DNA of 64,000 nucleotides from Hyphomicrobiales bacterium (GTDB lineage: Bacteria; Pseudomonadota; Alphaproteobacteria; Rhizobiales; Rhizobiaceae). The position numbers and the translations under genes are program-made. Every line of letters begins with the position of its first letter. The stretch's first letter is position 1. A model generated the notes under the pieces. That model searched no databases. It was given only the letters and a program-made list of their open reading frames with translations, and was not told the origin of the DNA. The stretch lies in the NCBI GenBank assembly GCA_900469345.1, contig UBWZ01000017.1, positions 62,001 to 126,000 of the forward strand. Direction: 5' to 3'. Of the stretch, positions 1-7,382 are shown piece by piece.

Positions 1-96
1 GGTTCGGCTGCCGCAAGCCTCTGCGCCTGGTGGGTACTGGGCGCGCTCGCCCGGATTGCCGGCCGCTATGGCGCAAAGCCCGGCAACCGCGGCTAA
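1..96 (+). CDS. C-terminal end of small membrane protein of the GTA-type cluster (partial)
   Basis: Frame 1 is open from the window edge to a TAA at 94-96 and encodes the last 31 residues of a protein whose start lies outside the window. The visible piece is hydrophobic and tryptophan-containing (LCAWWVLGALARIAGRYG), then ends in a short basic tail, as expected for the last membrane helix of a small membrane protein. In rhizobial GTA-type clusters a small hydrophobic ORF commonly sits between the portal and the prohead protease genes, which is exactly this position; I infer the same gene here. No function can be assigned from the fragment. Confidence 0.55.
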   Translation, partial: GSAAASLCAWWVLGALARIAGRYGAKPGNRG

Positions 97-139
97 ATTT
101 GGGCCGGGCGCCGAAGCTTTCTCAACCTGGAGTTTTTGC

Positions 140-757
140 ATGCACGCTGACCGCGGGCCGCGCCCCGTTACGCGCCCTTTCGCACGCGCAGGAAACCGGC
201 CTGAGGGCCGGAAATTTGCCAACCTCGAGCTCTCCGGCCTGACCGGCGACGGCACGTTTTCCGGTTATGCCAGCGTTTTCGGCGAGGTCGATCTGGGCAA
301 GGACCGGATCGAGCGCGGCGCCTTCCTCAGTTCGCTCGTCGACCGCGGAGCCCAGGGCGTGCGGATGCTCTACCAGCACGATCCGGGCGCCCCGATTGGG
401 GCCTGGAAGACGATCCGCGAGGATGCCCGCGGCCTTTACGTCGAGGGCGTGCTGACGCCGGGCGTCGCCCGCTCGCGCGAGGTGCTCGCGTTAATGAAAT
501 CGGGCGCCCTGGACGGCCTGTCGATCGGGTTCCGGACGGTACGGGCGCGCACGGATCCGAAGACGGGGGTGCGCCGGATCCTCGAGGCGGATCTCTGGGA
601 GATCTCCGTGGTGACCTTTCCGATGCTGCCGTCGGCGCGGGTCTCCGACGTCAAGAATGCGCGGTTCTTCCGGGATCGGGAGACCGAGCTGGTCCGCCAG
701 ATAAAACGCGCGGCCAAGATCATGCTCAGCTCAACTTTCAAGGGAAAATCGATATGA
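140..757 (+). CDS. HK97-family prohead protease (GTA gp4-like)
   Basis: Predicted serine protease that matures the capsid by removing the delta domain of the major capsid protein during head assembly. The family core is visible: a beta-rich start ending GYASVFGEVD, the conserved LYQHDP segment with the catalytic-type His, the S-x-GF segment LSIGFRT with the nucleophile Ser, and the ending LWEISVVTFPMLP. The ATG at 140 is preceded by GGAG at 129-132 with a 7-base spacer, giving 205 aa, close to the usual size; an in-frame ATG at 56 would add 28 residues with no family resemblance and would overlap the preceding gene. Its stop overlaps the capsid start (ATGA), indicating translational coupling. 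Protease before capsid is the HK97/RcGTA order. Confidence 0.92.
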   Translation: MHADRGPRPVTRPFARAGNRPEGRKFANLELSGLTGDGTFSGYASVFGEVDLGKDRIERGAFLSSLVDRGAQGVRMLYQHDPGAPIGAWKTIREDARGLYVEGVLTPGVARSREVLALMKSGALDGLSIGFRTVRARTDPKTGVRRILEADLWEISVVTFPMLPSARVSDVKNARFFRDRETELVRQIKRAAKIMLSSTFKGKSI

Positions 758-2019
758 CGCAGCAGGACATGCAGCCGGGCCGGGTGGCGCCCGAGGTCAA
801 GGCCGTGCCGGAAACGGTAACGGCGGCGTTTGACGAGTTCATGGAGGCCTTCGAGGTGTTCAAAGATGTCAACGACCGTCGCCTTGGCGAGATCGAGCAG
901 AAGCTGAGCGCCGACGTGGTGACCCGCGACAAGCTCGACCGCATCAACCGCACGATCGACGAGCAGAAGAAGGTCCTCGACCAGATCGCGCTGAAGAAGG
1001 CGCGGCCGCCGCTCGGCCGCAGCCAGGAGGACATGGCGCCGGAAACGGTCGAGCACAAGGCTGCCTTCGACGCCTATATGCGCCGCGGCGACGAGGCGAG
1101 CCTGCGCGAGCTCGAGGCCAAGGCCTTCTCCGCCGGCAGCGGCACCGATGGCGGCTATCTGGTGCCGACCGGCACGGATGCCGAGATCGGCCGGCGCCTG
1201 TCCGCCGTCTCGCCGATGCGCAGCCTCTCGACGGTCCGGTCGGTTTCGACCGCGGTTCTCAAAAAGCCGTTCGCCACCAGCGGGCTCGCCACGGGCTGGG
1301 TGGCCGAAACGGCGGCGCGGCCGCAGACCAGTTCCGCCCAGCTCGCCGAACTCGCTTTCCCGACCATGGAACTCTATGCCATGCCGGCCGCGACCCAGGC
1401 GCTGCTCGACGATGCCGCGGTCGATATCGAGGCCTGGATCGCCGGCGAGGTCGACATCGTCTTTGCCGAACAGGAAGGCGATGCCTTCATCCGCGGTGAT
1501 GGCGTGTCCAAGCCCAAGGGCTTCCTTGCCTACCCGACGGTCGCAGACAGCGGCTGGAGCTGGGGCAATCTTGGCTATATTCCGACCGGGGCGGCCGGTG
1601 CCTGGAAGGCGACGGGACCGTCCGACACGCTGATCGAGACGGTCTATTCGCTGCGGGCCGGCCACCGCCAGAACGGCACCTTCATGATGAACCGCAAGAC
1701 CCAGAGCGACATCCGCAAGTTCAAGGATGCCGACGGCAACTACCTCTGGCGCCCGCCGATCACCGCCGGCCAGCCCGCATCGCTGCTTGGCTTCCCGATC
1801 GCCGAGGCGGAGGAGATGCCGGATGTCGGGGCAAACTCCCTGTCGCTCGCCTTCGGCGACTTCCGCTCCGGCTATCTCGTCGTCGACCGGACCGGGGTGC
1901 GCATCCTGCGCGATCCCTATTCCGCCAAGCCCTACGTGCTCTTCTACACGACCAAGCGCGTCGGCGGCGGGGTGCAGAACTTCGAGGCGATCAAGCTGGT
2001 GAAATTCGCGGTGAGCTGA
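754..2019 (+). CDS. HK97-fold phage/GTA major capsid protein (gp5-like)
   Basis: Structural protein forming the head shell. The 421-aa product begins with a charged, coiled-coil-like stretch (about residues 20-90), the expected scaffolding delta domain, followed after about residue 123 (KAFSAGSG) by the mature capsid domain; cleavage near this point by the upstream protease is inferred. Typical HK97-fold stretches are present, such as GGYLVPT, the GDGVSKPKGFL loop, the MNRKTQSDIRKFKDADGNYLW segment (helix region) and the C-terminal FRSGYLVVDR/VLFYTTKRVGGGV strands. Length matches GTA capsids (about 400 aa). The gene starts inside the protease stop codon (ATGA), so the two are co-translated. 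It is followed by a repeat-rich gap rather than by the connector gene directly, which is unusual for this cluster type. Confidence 0.95.
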   Translation: MTQQDMQPGRVAPEVKAVPETVTAAFDEFMEAFEVFKDVNDRRLGEIEQKLSADVVTRDKLDRINRTIDEQKKVLDQIALKKARPPLGRSQEDMAPETVEHKAAFDAYMRRGDEASLRELEAKAFSAGSGTDGGYLVPTGTDAEIGRRLSAVSPMRSLSTVRSVSTAVLKKPFATSGLATGWVAETAARPQTSSAQLAELAFPTMELYAMPAATQALLDDAAVDIEAWIAGEVDIVFAEQEGDAFIRGDGVSKPKGFLAYPTVADSGWSWGNLGYIPTGAAGAWKATGPSDTLIETVYSLRAGHRQNGTFMMNRKTQSDIRKFKDADGNYLWRPPITAGQPASLLGFPIAEAEEMPDVGANSLSLAFGDFRSGYLVVDRTGVRILRDPYSAKPYVLFYTTKRVGGGVQNFEAIKLVKFAVS

Positions 2020-2062
2020 GCCAGCCGCCGGCGTCACCTTCCGTCATCCTCTAAGCCATCCG

Positions 2063-2171
2063 CCGTCATCCTCGGGCTTGACCCGAGGATCCACCGGTCT
2101 GGGCAAGGCTTGCCTCGAGGACGTCTCACCGGGCTTGGCTTGGATCCTCGGGTCAAGCCCTGACATGACGG
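2063..2171. repeat. 31-bp inverted repeat pair (GTCATCCTCGGGCTTGACCC type)
   Basis: The unit at 2063-2093 (starting CCGTCATCCTCGGGCTTGAC) recurs inverted at 2141-2171 with three mismatches, separated by 47 bases. Each unit also has internal dyad symmetry (CTCGGG...CCCGAG). A further 10-base fragment of the same unit lies at 2041-2050. Such units are typical multi-copy intergenic elements in rhizobial chromosomes; copy number cannot be judged from one window. Confidence 0.8.
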
Positions 2172-2197
2172 CGTTGGGGAAGGCAACCGGAGTACCC

Positions 2198-2454
2198 CCC
2201 TCTGCCCTGCCGGGCATCTCCCCCTCAAGGGGGGAGATCGAAGGAGGCGCCGCCTCTGCCCCGTTCGGAGCATCCGTCCTGGAAGAGAGATTGAATGTGG
2301 CGTTGCTTCTAGGTTGGCTTTTCCTCCCTAGGGAGAGATGGAAGGAGGAACGGACTGTGCCCTGCTGAGACCTCCACCAACGAGGAGAGATCGAAGGCGC
2401 CGCGGGTTCCCGATCTCCTCCCTTGAGGGGGAGATGTCACGAAGTGACAGAGGG
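2198..2454. repeat. 43-44-bp inverted repeat pair (CTCCCCCTCAAGGGGGGAG type)
   Basis: The unit at 2198-2240 contains the near-perfect palindrome ATCTCCCCCT/AGGGGGGAGAT. It recurs in inverted orientation at 2411-2454, with matching core (TTGAGGGGGAGATG) and matching ends (CGATCTCC and CAGAGGG) but a diverged stretch between core and right end. The region between the two arms holds shorter degenerate relatives of the same module. This arrangement looks like successive insertion of one element family. Confidence 0.75.
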
Positions 2455-2595
2455 ACGGGCACGGGCACCGACCGCGTCCCCGTAACAATCCGGGCCGTTG
2501 GAGCGAGGTGAGCTGCCACGGCCACCAGCCCCAAATTCCTGGCCTCTGGCCACCACCTCCAGCCTCTGCACTCCTCGCAACAAAAAAGGCTCCCC

Positions 2596-3165
2596 ATGAC
2601 CTACGCCCTGATCACCCCGCCCGGTGCGGAGCCGCTGACGCTTGCCGAGGTCAAGGCGCACCTGCGCCTCGATGCGAACGACGAGGACACGCTGCTCGGC
2701 TCGCTGATCCGCACGGCCCGGGACCATCTGGAGCGAGAGACCGCGCTTTGCCTTGTCACCCAGTCCTGGCGGCTCTACCTCGACCGCTGGCCGCGCGACG
2801 GCATCGTGCGGATCGCGAGGTCTCCCGTGCAAGCGATCGAAAACATTCGCATCCATGATGCCGAGGGCACGCCCGTCGACGTTCCGCTGGAGGATCATCT
2901 TCTCGACGGCGAGGGTCGTCCCGCGCGGCTTTGGCTGCGAAATGCGCCGCCACCGGCTCAGGCGGTCAACGGCATCGAGATCGATTTCCGCGCCGGCTAC
3001 GGCGAGGCGGGGACGGACGTGCCGGACACGCTGAAGCGGGCCATGCTGCTGCATGTCGCCCACATGTTTGCCTTTCGCGGCGTCATCTCGCCCGATCAGC
3101 AGCCGGCCGGCGTCCCGGACAGCTACGAGCGGCTGACGGCGCCCTTCCGACTGAGGAGGCTTTGA
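2596..3165 (+). CDS. Head-tail connector protein (GTA gp6-like)
   Basis: Predicted adaptor that docks on the portal and joins head to tail. The 189-aa product starts MTYALITPPGAEPLTLAEVKAHLRL, the classic opening of the gp6-like / YqbG connector family (helix with LTLAEVKxHLR, then DEDTLLGSLIRTARDHLE). A beta-rich middle (SWRLYLDRWP) and a late helix (LKRAMLLHVAHMF) follow, as in family members. The stop codon is immediately followed by the next gene's ATG (the A is shared), so gp6, gp7 and gp8 form a tightly coupled set. The long gap upstream suggests that its translation start is now separated from the capsid gene by repeat DNA. Confidence 0.9.
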   Translation: MTYALITPPGAEPLTLAEVKAHLRLDANDEDTLLGSLIRTARDHLERETALCLVTQSWRLYLDRWPRDGIVRIARSPVQAIENIRIHDAEGTPVDVPLEDHLLDGEGRPARLWLRNAPPPAQAVNGIEIDFRAGYGEAGTDVPDTLKRAMLLHVAHMFAFRGVISPDQQPAGVPDSYERLTAPFRLRRL

Positions 3166-3497
3166 TGGTCGCGTTCTTCGATCCCGGCCAGATGACCGCC
3201 CGGCTGGATCTGGAAGTGCCGCAGGCGCTGCCCGACGGCCAGGGCGGCGCGACGCTGGCCTGGCAGGTCCAGGCGTCCGTCTGGGCCCGCATCGAGCCGG
3301 TCTCCTTCGTGGTGGAGGAACCAGGCGCCTCGGCCGAGACGGGGACCGTCAGCCACCGGATCTGGCTGCGCTACCGCAACGATGTCGAAGCCGGCCAGCG
3401 GCTGCGCAAGGGCGGCAGGATCTTTGCCGTCAGGCTGGTGCATGACCCGGACGAGACGCGACGCTACCTCGTCTGCCATTGCGAGGAGAATGCCTGA
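3165..3497 (+). CDS. Head-tail closure/adaptor protein (GTA gp7-like)
   Basis: A 110-aa protein of the phage head-tail adaptor (head closure) class. It is all-beta in appearance, with the family pattern of an N-terminal AFFDPGQMTARLDLEV stretch, a VWARIEPVS strand, a SHRIWLRYRNDVEAGQRLRKGGRIFAV core and a basic VRLVHDP ending. The ATG at 3165 overlaps the gp6 stop and its own TGA (3495-3497) overlaps the gp8 ATG. GAGGAGG at 3153-3159 provides a strong ribosome binding site. It is expected to sit below the connector ring and seal the head until tail attachment. Confidence 0.87.
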   Translation: MVAFFDPGQMTARLDLEVPQALPDGQGGATLAWQVQASVWARIEPVSFVVEEPGASAETGTVSHRIWLRYRNDVEAGQRLRKGGRIFAVRLVHDPDETRRYLVCHCEENA

Positions 3498-3883
3498 TGA
3501 GCGCCGCCCAGGCTTTGCTGGCCGCCCTTTTCGCCAGGCTGTCGTCGGACCCGGCGCTCGTCGCCCTGATCGGCGCGGATGGCGTGCGGGATCGGCTCCT
3601 GCCGCGCCCCATGCTGCCCTGCATCGTTTTCGGCGACATGGAAAGCCGCGACGACGGGGGCGTGGAGGAGCATCTGCTGACGCTGGAGATCTGGTCGGAC
3701 GGCGAGGGCCGCCGCACCGGACAATCGGTGGCCGAGCGCGTCCGTTCGCTGCTGCACGAGGCAGATCTGGATCTGCCCGACACCGCACTCGTCAACCTGC
3801 AGGTGACGTCTGTCCGCAGCCGCCGCGAGCCGAAGACGAGATTTTATCTGACCGAGGTAAGGCTTCGGGCGGTGACCGAATAG
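3497..3883 (+). CDS. Tail completion protein, DUF3168 type (GTA gp8-like)
   Basis: A 128-aa protein matching the DUF3168/tail-terminator class: an N-terminal helix (SAAQALLAALFARLSSDPALVALI), the GVRDRLLPRPMLPCIVFGD segment, an EEHLLTLEIWSDGEGR strand pair and a C-terminal ARG-rich strand. It is expected to form the ring at the tail end contacting the head. The start ATG overlaps the gp7 stop. Its last 40 bases overlap, in antisense, the 3' end of an MFS transporter gene, which separates it from the gp9-like gene that normally follows directly. Confidence 0.87.
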   Translation: MSAAQALLAALFARLSSDPALVALIGADGVRDRLLPRPMLPCIVFGDMESRDDGGVEEHLLTLEIWSDGEGRRTGQSVAERVRSLLHEADLDLPDTALVNLQVTSVRSRREPKTRFYLTEVRLRAVTE

Positions 3884-5091
3884 CCGGCTTCGCGCTGCTC
3901 GGCACGGCGCACGAGGACGAGCAGCATCAGGATGCAGCCGAGTGAAAGCGCCGACAACAGCGCGCCGACCCCAAGCGCGGCTGTCGCGCCGGCGCGGTCG
4001 AGCAGCGCGGTGAAGACGACGGGGGCGACAGCGTTCGCAAGGTTCTGCGGCAGCGACAGCCGCGCCGCCTGCAACCCGTAGTCCTTCGGCGAAAACAGGG
4101 AGAGCGGCAGCAGCGCGCGCGCCACCGCCAGCACCCCGGTGCCGAAACCGTAGAGGATCATGAACACCACCAGCGCCGGTGACGAGCCTATAAACGCAGC
4201 CGCGACAAGGAAGCTGACCAGTGTCAAGGCGGTGCCGATGACCGAGGTGATGACGGCATTGCCGCGCCGCCCGAGCACCATGTCGACGAACCGCGCGGTG
4301 ACGCCGAGCGCCCCGCGTGCCGAGCCGAGCTGCAGCGCCAGGGCCGGGGAGGCGCCGGACGCCCGCAGCAATGCGAGCAGCGTCGGAGCCAGCCCGAAGC
4401 TGACGAAGGAACTGATCGAGGTCGCGGCTGCCATGTAGAGAAATGCCCGGCGGCGCTCGGCGTCCGACATGGCGACCGGCGCGATGTCCGCGGCCTGCGC
4501 CTGTTCGCGGGTGGGTGCCGGCTTCGGCAGGCCGAAGAGATAAAGCGGCAGGCAGACGAAGACCTGCAGGCCGGCGCAGGCCACGAACGTGGCGCGCCAG
4601 CCGATGAGCGCGTCGAGGGCGGCCAGCGCCGGCCAGAACACCGTCGCCGACAGGCCGGTAAACAGCATCAGGATCGCGATGACGCGCTTGCCGTTCAGGC
4701 CCTCGCGCTCGATCACCGCGGTATAGGCGGGTGCCGACAGGCCGAGCGCGCCGCCGATGCCGATCACGATCCAGGCAAGCGCGTAAACGACGAGGCCCGT
4801 CGCGCCGGCAAGGATGAGAAGCCCGAGTGCAAAGATCAGCGATGCGCAGGCAAGCACCTTGGCCGCGCCGTGACGCTTCAGCAGCCGGCCGGACGCCGGG
4901 CCGGACAGCGCGCTTACCAGCATCATGATCGTCAGGCCGGAAAAGACCACCTCGTTGGGCAGGCCAAGATCGGGCGCGATGACACGGCCCATGATGCCGA
5001 GCATGTCGAAGCTCGTGCCCCAGGAAATGATCTGCGTGACGGCAAGAACCGCAATCGTCCGCGCCGAGTGCAGCGGAAGGGCCTGGGACAT
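3844..5091 (-). CDS. MFS transporter inserted antisense within the GTA cluster
   Basis: A 415-aa major facilitator superfamily permease with about 12 hydrophobic segments, split by a central loop near residues 195-215 (PKPAPTREQAQAADIAP). The N-terminus reads SARTIAVLAVTQIISWGTSFD, and the loop 2-3 region has the expected G-x-L-x-x-R-x-G type pattern (SGRLLKRHGAAKV). The start at 5091 is the methionine just before the first membrane helix; upstream in-frame sequence is the shadow of the gp9-like gene. Substrate is unknown. The gene lies opposite to all surrounding tail/head genes, between tail completion and major tail protein genes, with its 3' end overlapping gp8 by 40 bases. This reads as a cargo (moron-like) insertion; it may be shared by related genomes. 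Confidence 0.88.
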   Translation of the reverse strand: MSQALPLHSARTIAVLAVTQIISWGTSFDMLGIMGRVIAPDLGLPNEVVFSGLTIMMLVSALSGPASGRLLKRHGAAKVLACASLIFALGLLILAGATGLVVYALAWIVIGIGGALGLSAPAYTAVIEREGLNGKRVIAILMLFTGLSATVFWPALAALDALIGWRATFVACAGLQVFVCLPLYLFGLPKPAPTREQAQAADIAPVAMSDAERRRAFLYMAAATSISSFVSFGLAPTLLALLRASGASPALALQLGSARGALGVTARFVDMVLGRRGNAVITSVIGTALTLVSFLVAAAFIGSSPALVVFMILYGFGTGVLAVARALLPLSLFSPKDYGLQAARLSLPQNLANAVAPVVFTALLDRAGATAALGVGALLSALSLGCILMLLVLVRRAEQREAGYSVTARSLTSVR

Positions 5092-5187
5092 CGGGGGAGC
5101 TACTCGTGCGGCGGATGGGATTTCGTTTTTAGCATGGCGAGGCGCGCGGCAGAAGCCGTAGCAGCGGCAGACAAAGGGGATGTGACG

Positions 5188-5595
5188 ATGGTAGCGCAAA
5201 AGGGCAGGGACCTGTTGCTGAAGATCGGCGACGGCGGATCCTACGTGACGGTGGCGGGGCTGAGGACGAAGAGGCTCTCCTTCAATGCCGAGGCGGTGGA
5301 CATCACCGACGCCGACAGCGCCGGGCGGTGGCGCGAGCTTCTGGGTGGCGCCGGCATCCAGCGCGCCTCGCTTTCCGGTTCGGGCCTGTTCAAGGACCAG
5401 GCCAGCGACGCCTTGCTGCGCAGCGCCTTCTTCGCCGGCAGCATTCTCTCCTGGCAGATCCTCATTCCGGATTTTGGCACCGTCACCGGCCCGTTCCAGA
5501 TGACCTCTCTCGACTATTCGGGCGACTATAACGGCGAGGTTCGTTTCGAACTGGCGTTGGAATCGGCGGGCAGCCTTTCCTTCGGTGCGCTCTGA
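5188..5595 (+). CDS. Major tail protein (GTA gp9-like, TP901-1 type)
   Basis: A 135-aa protein of the phage major tail tube family: it opens AQKGRDLLLKIGDGGSYVTVAGLRTKRLSFNAEAVDITDADSAG, the characteristic pattern of small GTA/TP901-1-type tube proteins, and continues with the GVQRAS-like strand (GIQRASLSGSGLFKD) and an FQMTSLDYSGDYNGEVRFELALESAG ending. It would polymerise into the tail tube. AAAGGGGA at 5173-5180 is a good ribosome binding site for the ATG at 5188. The TGA overlaps the next ATG. It is separated from gp8 by the antisense MFS gene, so it may need its own promoter in 5092-5187. Confidence 0.9.
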   Translation: MVAQKGRDLLLKIGDGGSYVTVAGLRTKRLSFNAEAVDITDADSAGRWRELLGGAGIQRASLSGSGLFKDQASDALLRSAFFAGSILSWQILIPDFGTVTGPFQMTSLDYSGDYNGEVRFELALESAGSLSFGAL

Positions 5596-5948
5596 TGCGG
5601 CGTGCGGGAACACGACGGGGCAACCGCCGCCGTGGCGAGGTGGAGGCGGTGATCGACGGCGAATGCCGCATCCTTTGCCTGACGCTCGGCGCGCTGGCGG
5701 AACTGGAAACGGCCTTTGCCGCCGGCGATCTCACGGACCTTGCCGGGCGCTTCGGCTCCGGCCGGCTGAAGGCGGCCGACATGATCCGCATTCTCGGCGC
5801 CGGCCTGCGCGGCGGCGGTAATCTGCTGTCCGACGACGAGGTGGCGGCAGCCTGCTTCGACGAGGGCGTTGCCGGCTGTGCCCGGATCGTCGGCGACCTG
5901 CTGAGCGCCACCTTCCTGCCCGCCGGTGAGACTGTGCCGGTCCCTTGA
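5595..5948 (+). CDS. Tail assembly chaperone-like protein (GTA gp10-like)
   Basis: A 117-aa protein matching the GTA gp10 family (gene transfer agent tail chaperone, TAC). After a basic leader the core reads EAVIDGECRILCLTLGALAELETAFAAGDLTDLAGRF, then LKAADMIRILGAGLRGGG and a helix with DDEVAAACFDEG. By position between tail tube and tape measure it is predicted to assist tape-measure folding and tail assembly and would not be part of the particle. ATG overlaps the gp9 stop; its end overlaps the TTG start of the next gene. Confidence 0.85.
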   Translation: MRRAGTRRGNRRRGEVEAVIDGECRILCLTLGALAELETAFAAGDLTDLAGRFGSGRLKAADMIRILGAGLRGGGNLLSDDEVAAACFDEGVAGCARIVGDLLSATFLPAGETVPVP

Positions 5949-6178
5949 AAGCCGCAGCAGGTCCGGCCGCAAGGCCCGAACCCTTTCCCTGGCAGGCCGC
6001 GATGCATATCGGGCTTTGCCTGCTGCGGCTGAAGCCGGATGAATTCTGGAGCCTGTCGCCGATCGAGTTCTTCGCGATGGCCGGCGGCCTGTCGCCCCGC
6101 AGCGAGGGCATGGACCATCGCCGCCTTTCGGCGCTGATGAACGATTTTCCCGATGGAGAGACCCGTGACGGACGATAG
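5945..6178 (+). CDS. Small phage protein of the rcc01693/DUF2376 type
   Basis: A 77-aa protein with the family signature FPWQAAMHIGLCLLRLKPDEFWSLSPIEFFAMAGG, matching the short ORF placed between gp10 and gp11 in RcGTA-type clusters (rcc01693-like, TIGR02216). The TTG at 5945, overlapping the gp10 stop, is the only start that keeps the FPW motif; the next ATG (6002 region) would cut it. It could be the second half of a tail chaperone pair, as in many tailed phages, but I see no slippery frameshift site to prove a fusion. Its end overlaps the tape measure start. Confidence 0.78.
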   Translation: MKAAAGPAARPEPFPWQAAMHIGLCLLRLKPDEFWSLSPIEFFAMAGGLSPRSEGMDHRRLSALMNDFPDGETRDGR

Positions 6179-6704
6179 CGCGAATGATTTTGCCCCAAGC
6201 GTCGCAGGCGCCGCTGCGCTCAGCCAGACGATGGCCGATCTGGAGGCGCGCTCGCAGCGCTTCGGCTCGGCCCTTGCGGGCGCGCTTGCATCCGCGACGA
6301 CAGGCGGCAAGGGGCTCGACGACGTTCTGAAAGGGCTCGCCAACCGGCTGACCGACATCGCGCTTTCGGCCGGGTTGAAACCGCTGGAGAGCGCGCTGGG
6401 CAAGGTCGTCGGCTCGGCGATCGGTTCGGTGACGGCCTTTGCCGATGGCGGGGTGGTGCGCTCACCGACCTATTTTTCGACCGGCAGCGGCACCGGGCTG
6501 ATGGGCGAGGCGGGCGCCGAGGCGATCCTGCCGCTGCAGCGCGGCGCTGACGGAAGCCTCGGGGTCGCGACTTCAGGCGGGGCGACCGAGCCGCACATCG
6601 TTTTCAACGTGACGGCGACCGACGCCGCGAGCTTCCGCAAGAGCGAGGGCCAGATCTCCGCGATGCTGGCGCGCAGCGTCACGCGCGGGCGCCGCGGTCT
6701 GTGA
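6165..6704 (+). CDS. Short tail tape measure protein (GTA gp11-like)
   Basis: Predicted tape measure that sets tail length and occupies the tail lumen. About 179 aa, far shorter than phage tape measures but in line with the short gp11 of gene transfer agents, which have short tails. Recognisable parts are the helical N-terminal half with Ala/Gly-rich amphipathic segments, the FADGGVV motif and the MGEAGAEAILPLQRGADGSLGV motif typical of tape-measure C-termini. GTG at 6165 has GGAGAG just upstream; an in-frame ATG at 6153 is the alternative start. It overlaps the preceding gene by 14 bases. Confidence 0.85.
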   Translation: MTDDSANDFAPSVAGAAALSQTMADLEARSQRFGSALAGALASATTGGKGLDDVLKGLANRLTDIALSAGLKPLESALGKVVGSAIGSVTAFADGGVVRSPTYFSTGSGTGLMGEAGAEAILPLQRGADGSLGVATSGGATEPHIVFNVTATDAASFRKSEGQISAMLARSVTRGRRGL

Positions 6705-6743
6705 GGCAACGGGCAAACGGGCGGGACAGGAGAACGGACGATC

Positions 6744-7382
6744 ATGGGCGGTTTTCACGAGGTGCGCTTTCCCCTGCGGCTGGCGCTGGGCGCCAGCGGC
6801 GGTCCGGTGCGCCGGACCGACATCGTCAACCTCTCCAACGGACGCGAGCAGCGCAACCAGCGCTGGCGCGATTCCCGCCGGCGCTTTGACGGCGGCTCCG
6901 GCGTCAAGTCGCTTGCCGATCTCTATGCCGTGCTCGAATTCTTCGAGGCGCGCGGCGGACAGCTTTACGGTTTCCGCTTCCGCGATCCGCTCGACTGGAA
7001 ATCCTGCGCGCCGGACCGGAGCCCGTCGCCTTCCGACCAGGTGATCGGCAGCGGCAACGGCGTGACGTCCAGCTTCGACCTGGTGAAGACCTATGGAGAC
7101 AGCGGCGGACGCTGGGTCCGGCGGATCGTCAAGCCCGTGGAGGGCACGGTGGCCGTGTCGCTCGACGGCACCGTGCTGCCTGCCTCGACCTATGGCGTCG
7201 ATGCCGTGACCGGCACCGTTGCCTTTGCCGCGGGCCATATTCCCGCCGCCGGTGCGACGATCCGGGCGGGCTTCGAATTCGACGTTCCGGTGCGTTTCGA
7301 GACGGACCGTATCGAGATCAATCTTGCCCATTTCAACGCCGGACGCATCCCGGCCATTCCGCTGACGGAGATCCTGGCATGA
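6744..7382 (+). CDS. Distal tail protein, DUF2460/TIGR02217 type (GTA gp12-like)
   Basis: A 212-aa protein recognisable by GGFHEVRFPLRLALGASGGPVRRTDIVNLSNGREQRNQRWRDSRRRFD, a hallmark opening of the GTA gp12/TIGR02217 family, followed by the YGFRFRDPLDWKSC segment and C-terminal FDVPVRFETDRIEINL. It corresponds to the distal tail ring linking the tube to the baseplate hub. Its stop overlaps the start of the gp13-like gene (ATGA at 7379-7382). Confidence 0.9.
   Translation: MGGFHEVRFPLRLALGASGGPVRRTDIVNLSNGREQRNQRWRDSRRRFDGGSGVKSLADLYAVLEFFEARGGQLYGFRFRDPLDWKSCAPDRSPSPSDQVIGSGNGVTSSFDLVKTYGDSGGRWVRRIVKPVEGTVAVSLDGTVLPASTYGVDAVTGTVAFAAGHIPAAGATIRAGFEFDVPVRFETDRIEINLAHFNAGRIPAIPLTEILA

Larger units (their letters stand above)
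2020..2595. repeat. Non-coding island of nested palindromic repeats inside the head-gene operon
   Basis: This 576-bp interval between the capsid and connector genes contains no convincing gene. It is filled with repeat modules: an inverted pair of 31-bp units (2063-2093 and 2141-2171), a second inverted pair of 43-44-bp units (2198-2240 and 2411-2454), and degenerate single modules resembling GGGAGATCGAAGGAGG (around 2230-2250, 2328-2349 and 2381-2400). The units resemble short dispersed palindromic elements common in intergenic DNA of Rhizobiales genomes. Short ORFs here are not supported: the encoded sequence is repeat-derived and has no family resemblance. The stable stems could attenuate transcription from capsid into the tail genes. 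Confidence 0.75.

Noticed and set aside
436..2037. 533-codon open frame antisense to the protease and capsid genes
   Set aside because: It is the codon-bias shadow of the two real plus-strand genes; the translation is Arg/Gly/Ala rich with no domain and would conflict with the HK97 capsid gene.
2063..2454. Possible CRISPR-like array
   Set aside because: Repeats are inverted pairs and degenerate modules of different lengths, without regular spacers or cas genes; they are palindromic intergenic elements.
2078..2597. Short ORFs in the repeat island between capsid and connector (e.g. 2078-2368 plus, 2034-2273 and 2328-2597 minus)
   Set aside because: The encoded sequence is made of the palindromic repeats and has no domain; no credible ribosome binding site.
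5092..5613. N-terminal extension of the MFS gene up to 5613
   Set aside because: The extra 174 residues are polar, lie antisense over gp9 and its upstream region, and precede a clear first membrane helix at the methionine at 5091.
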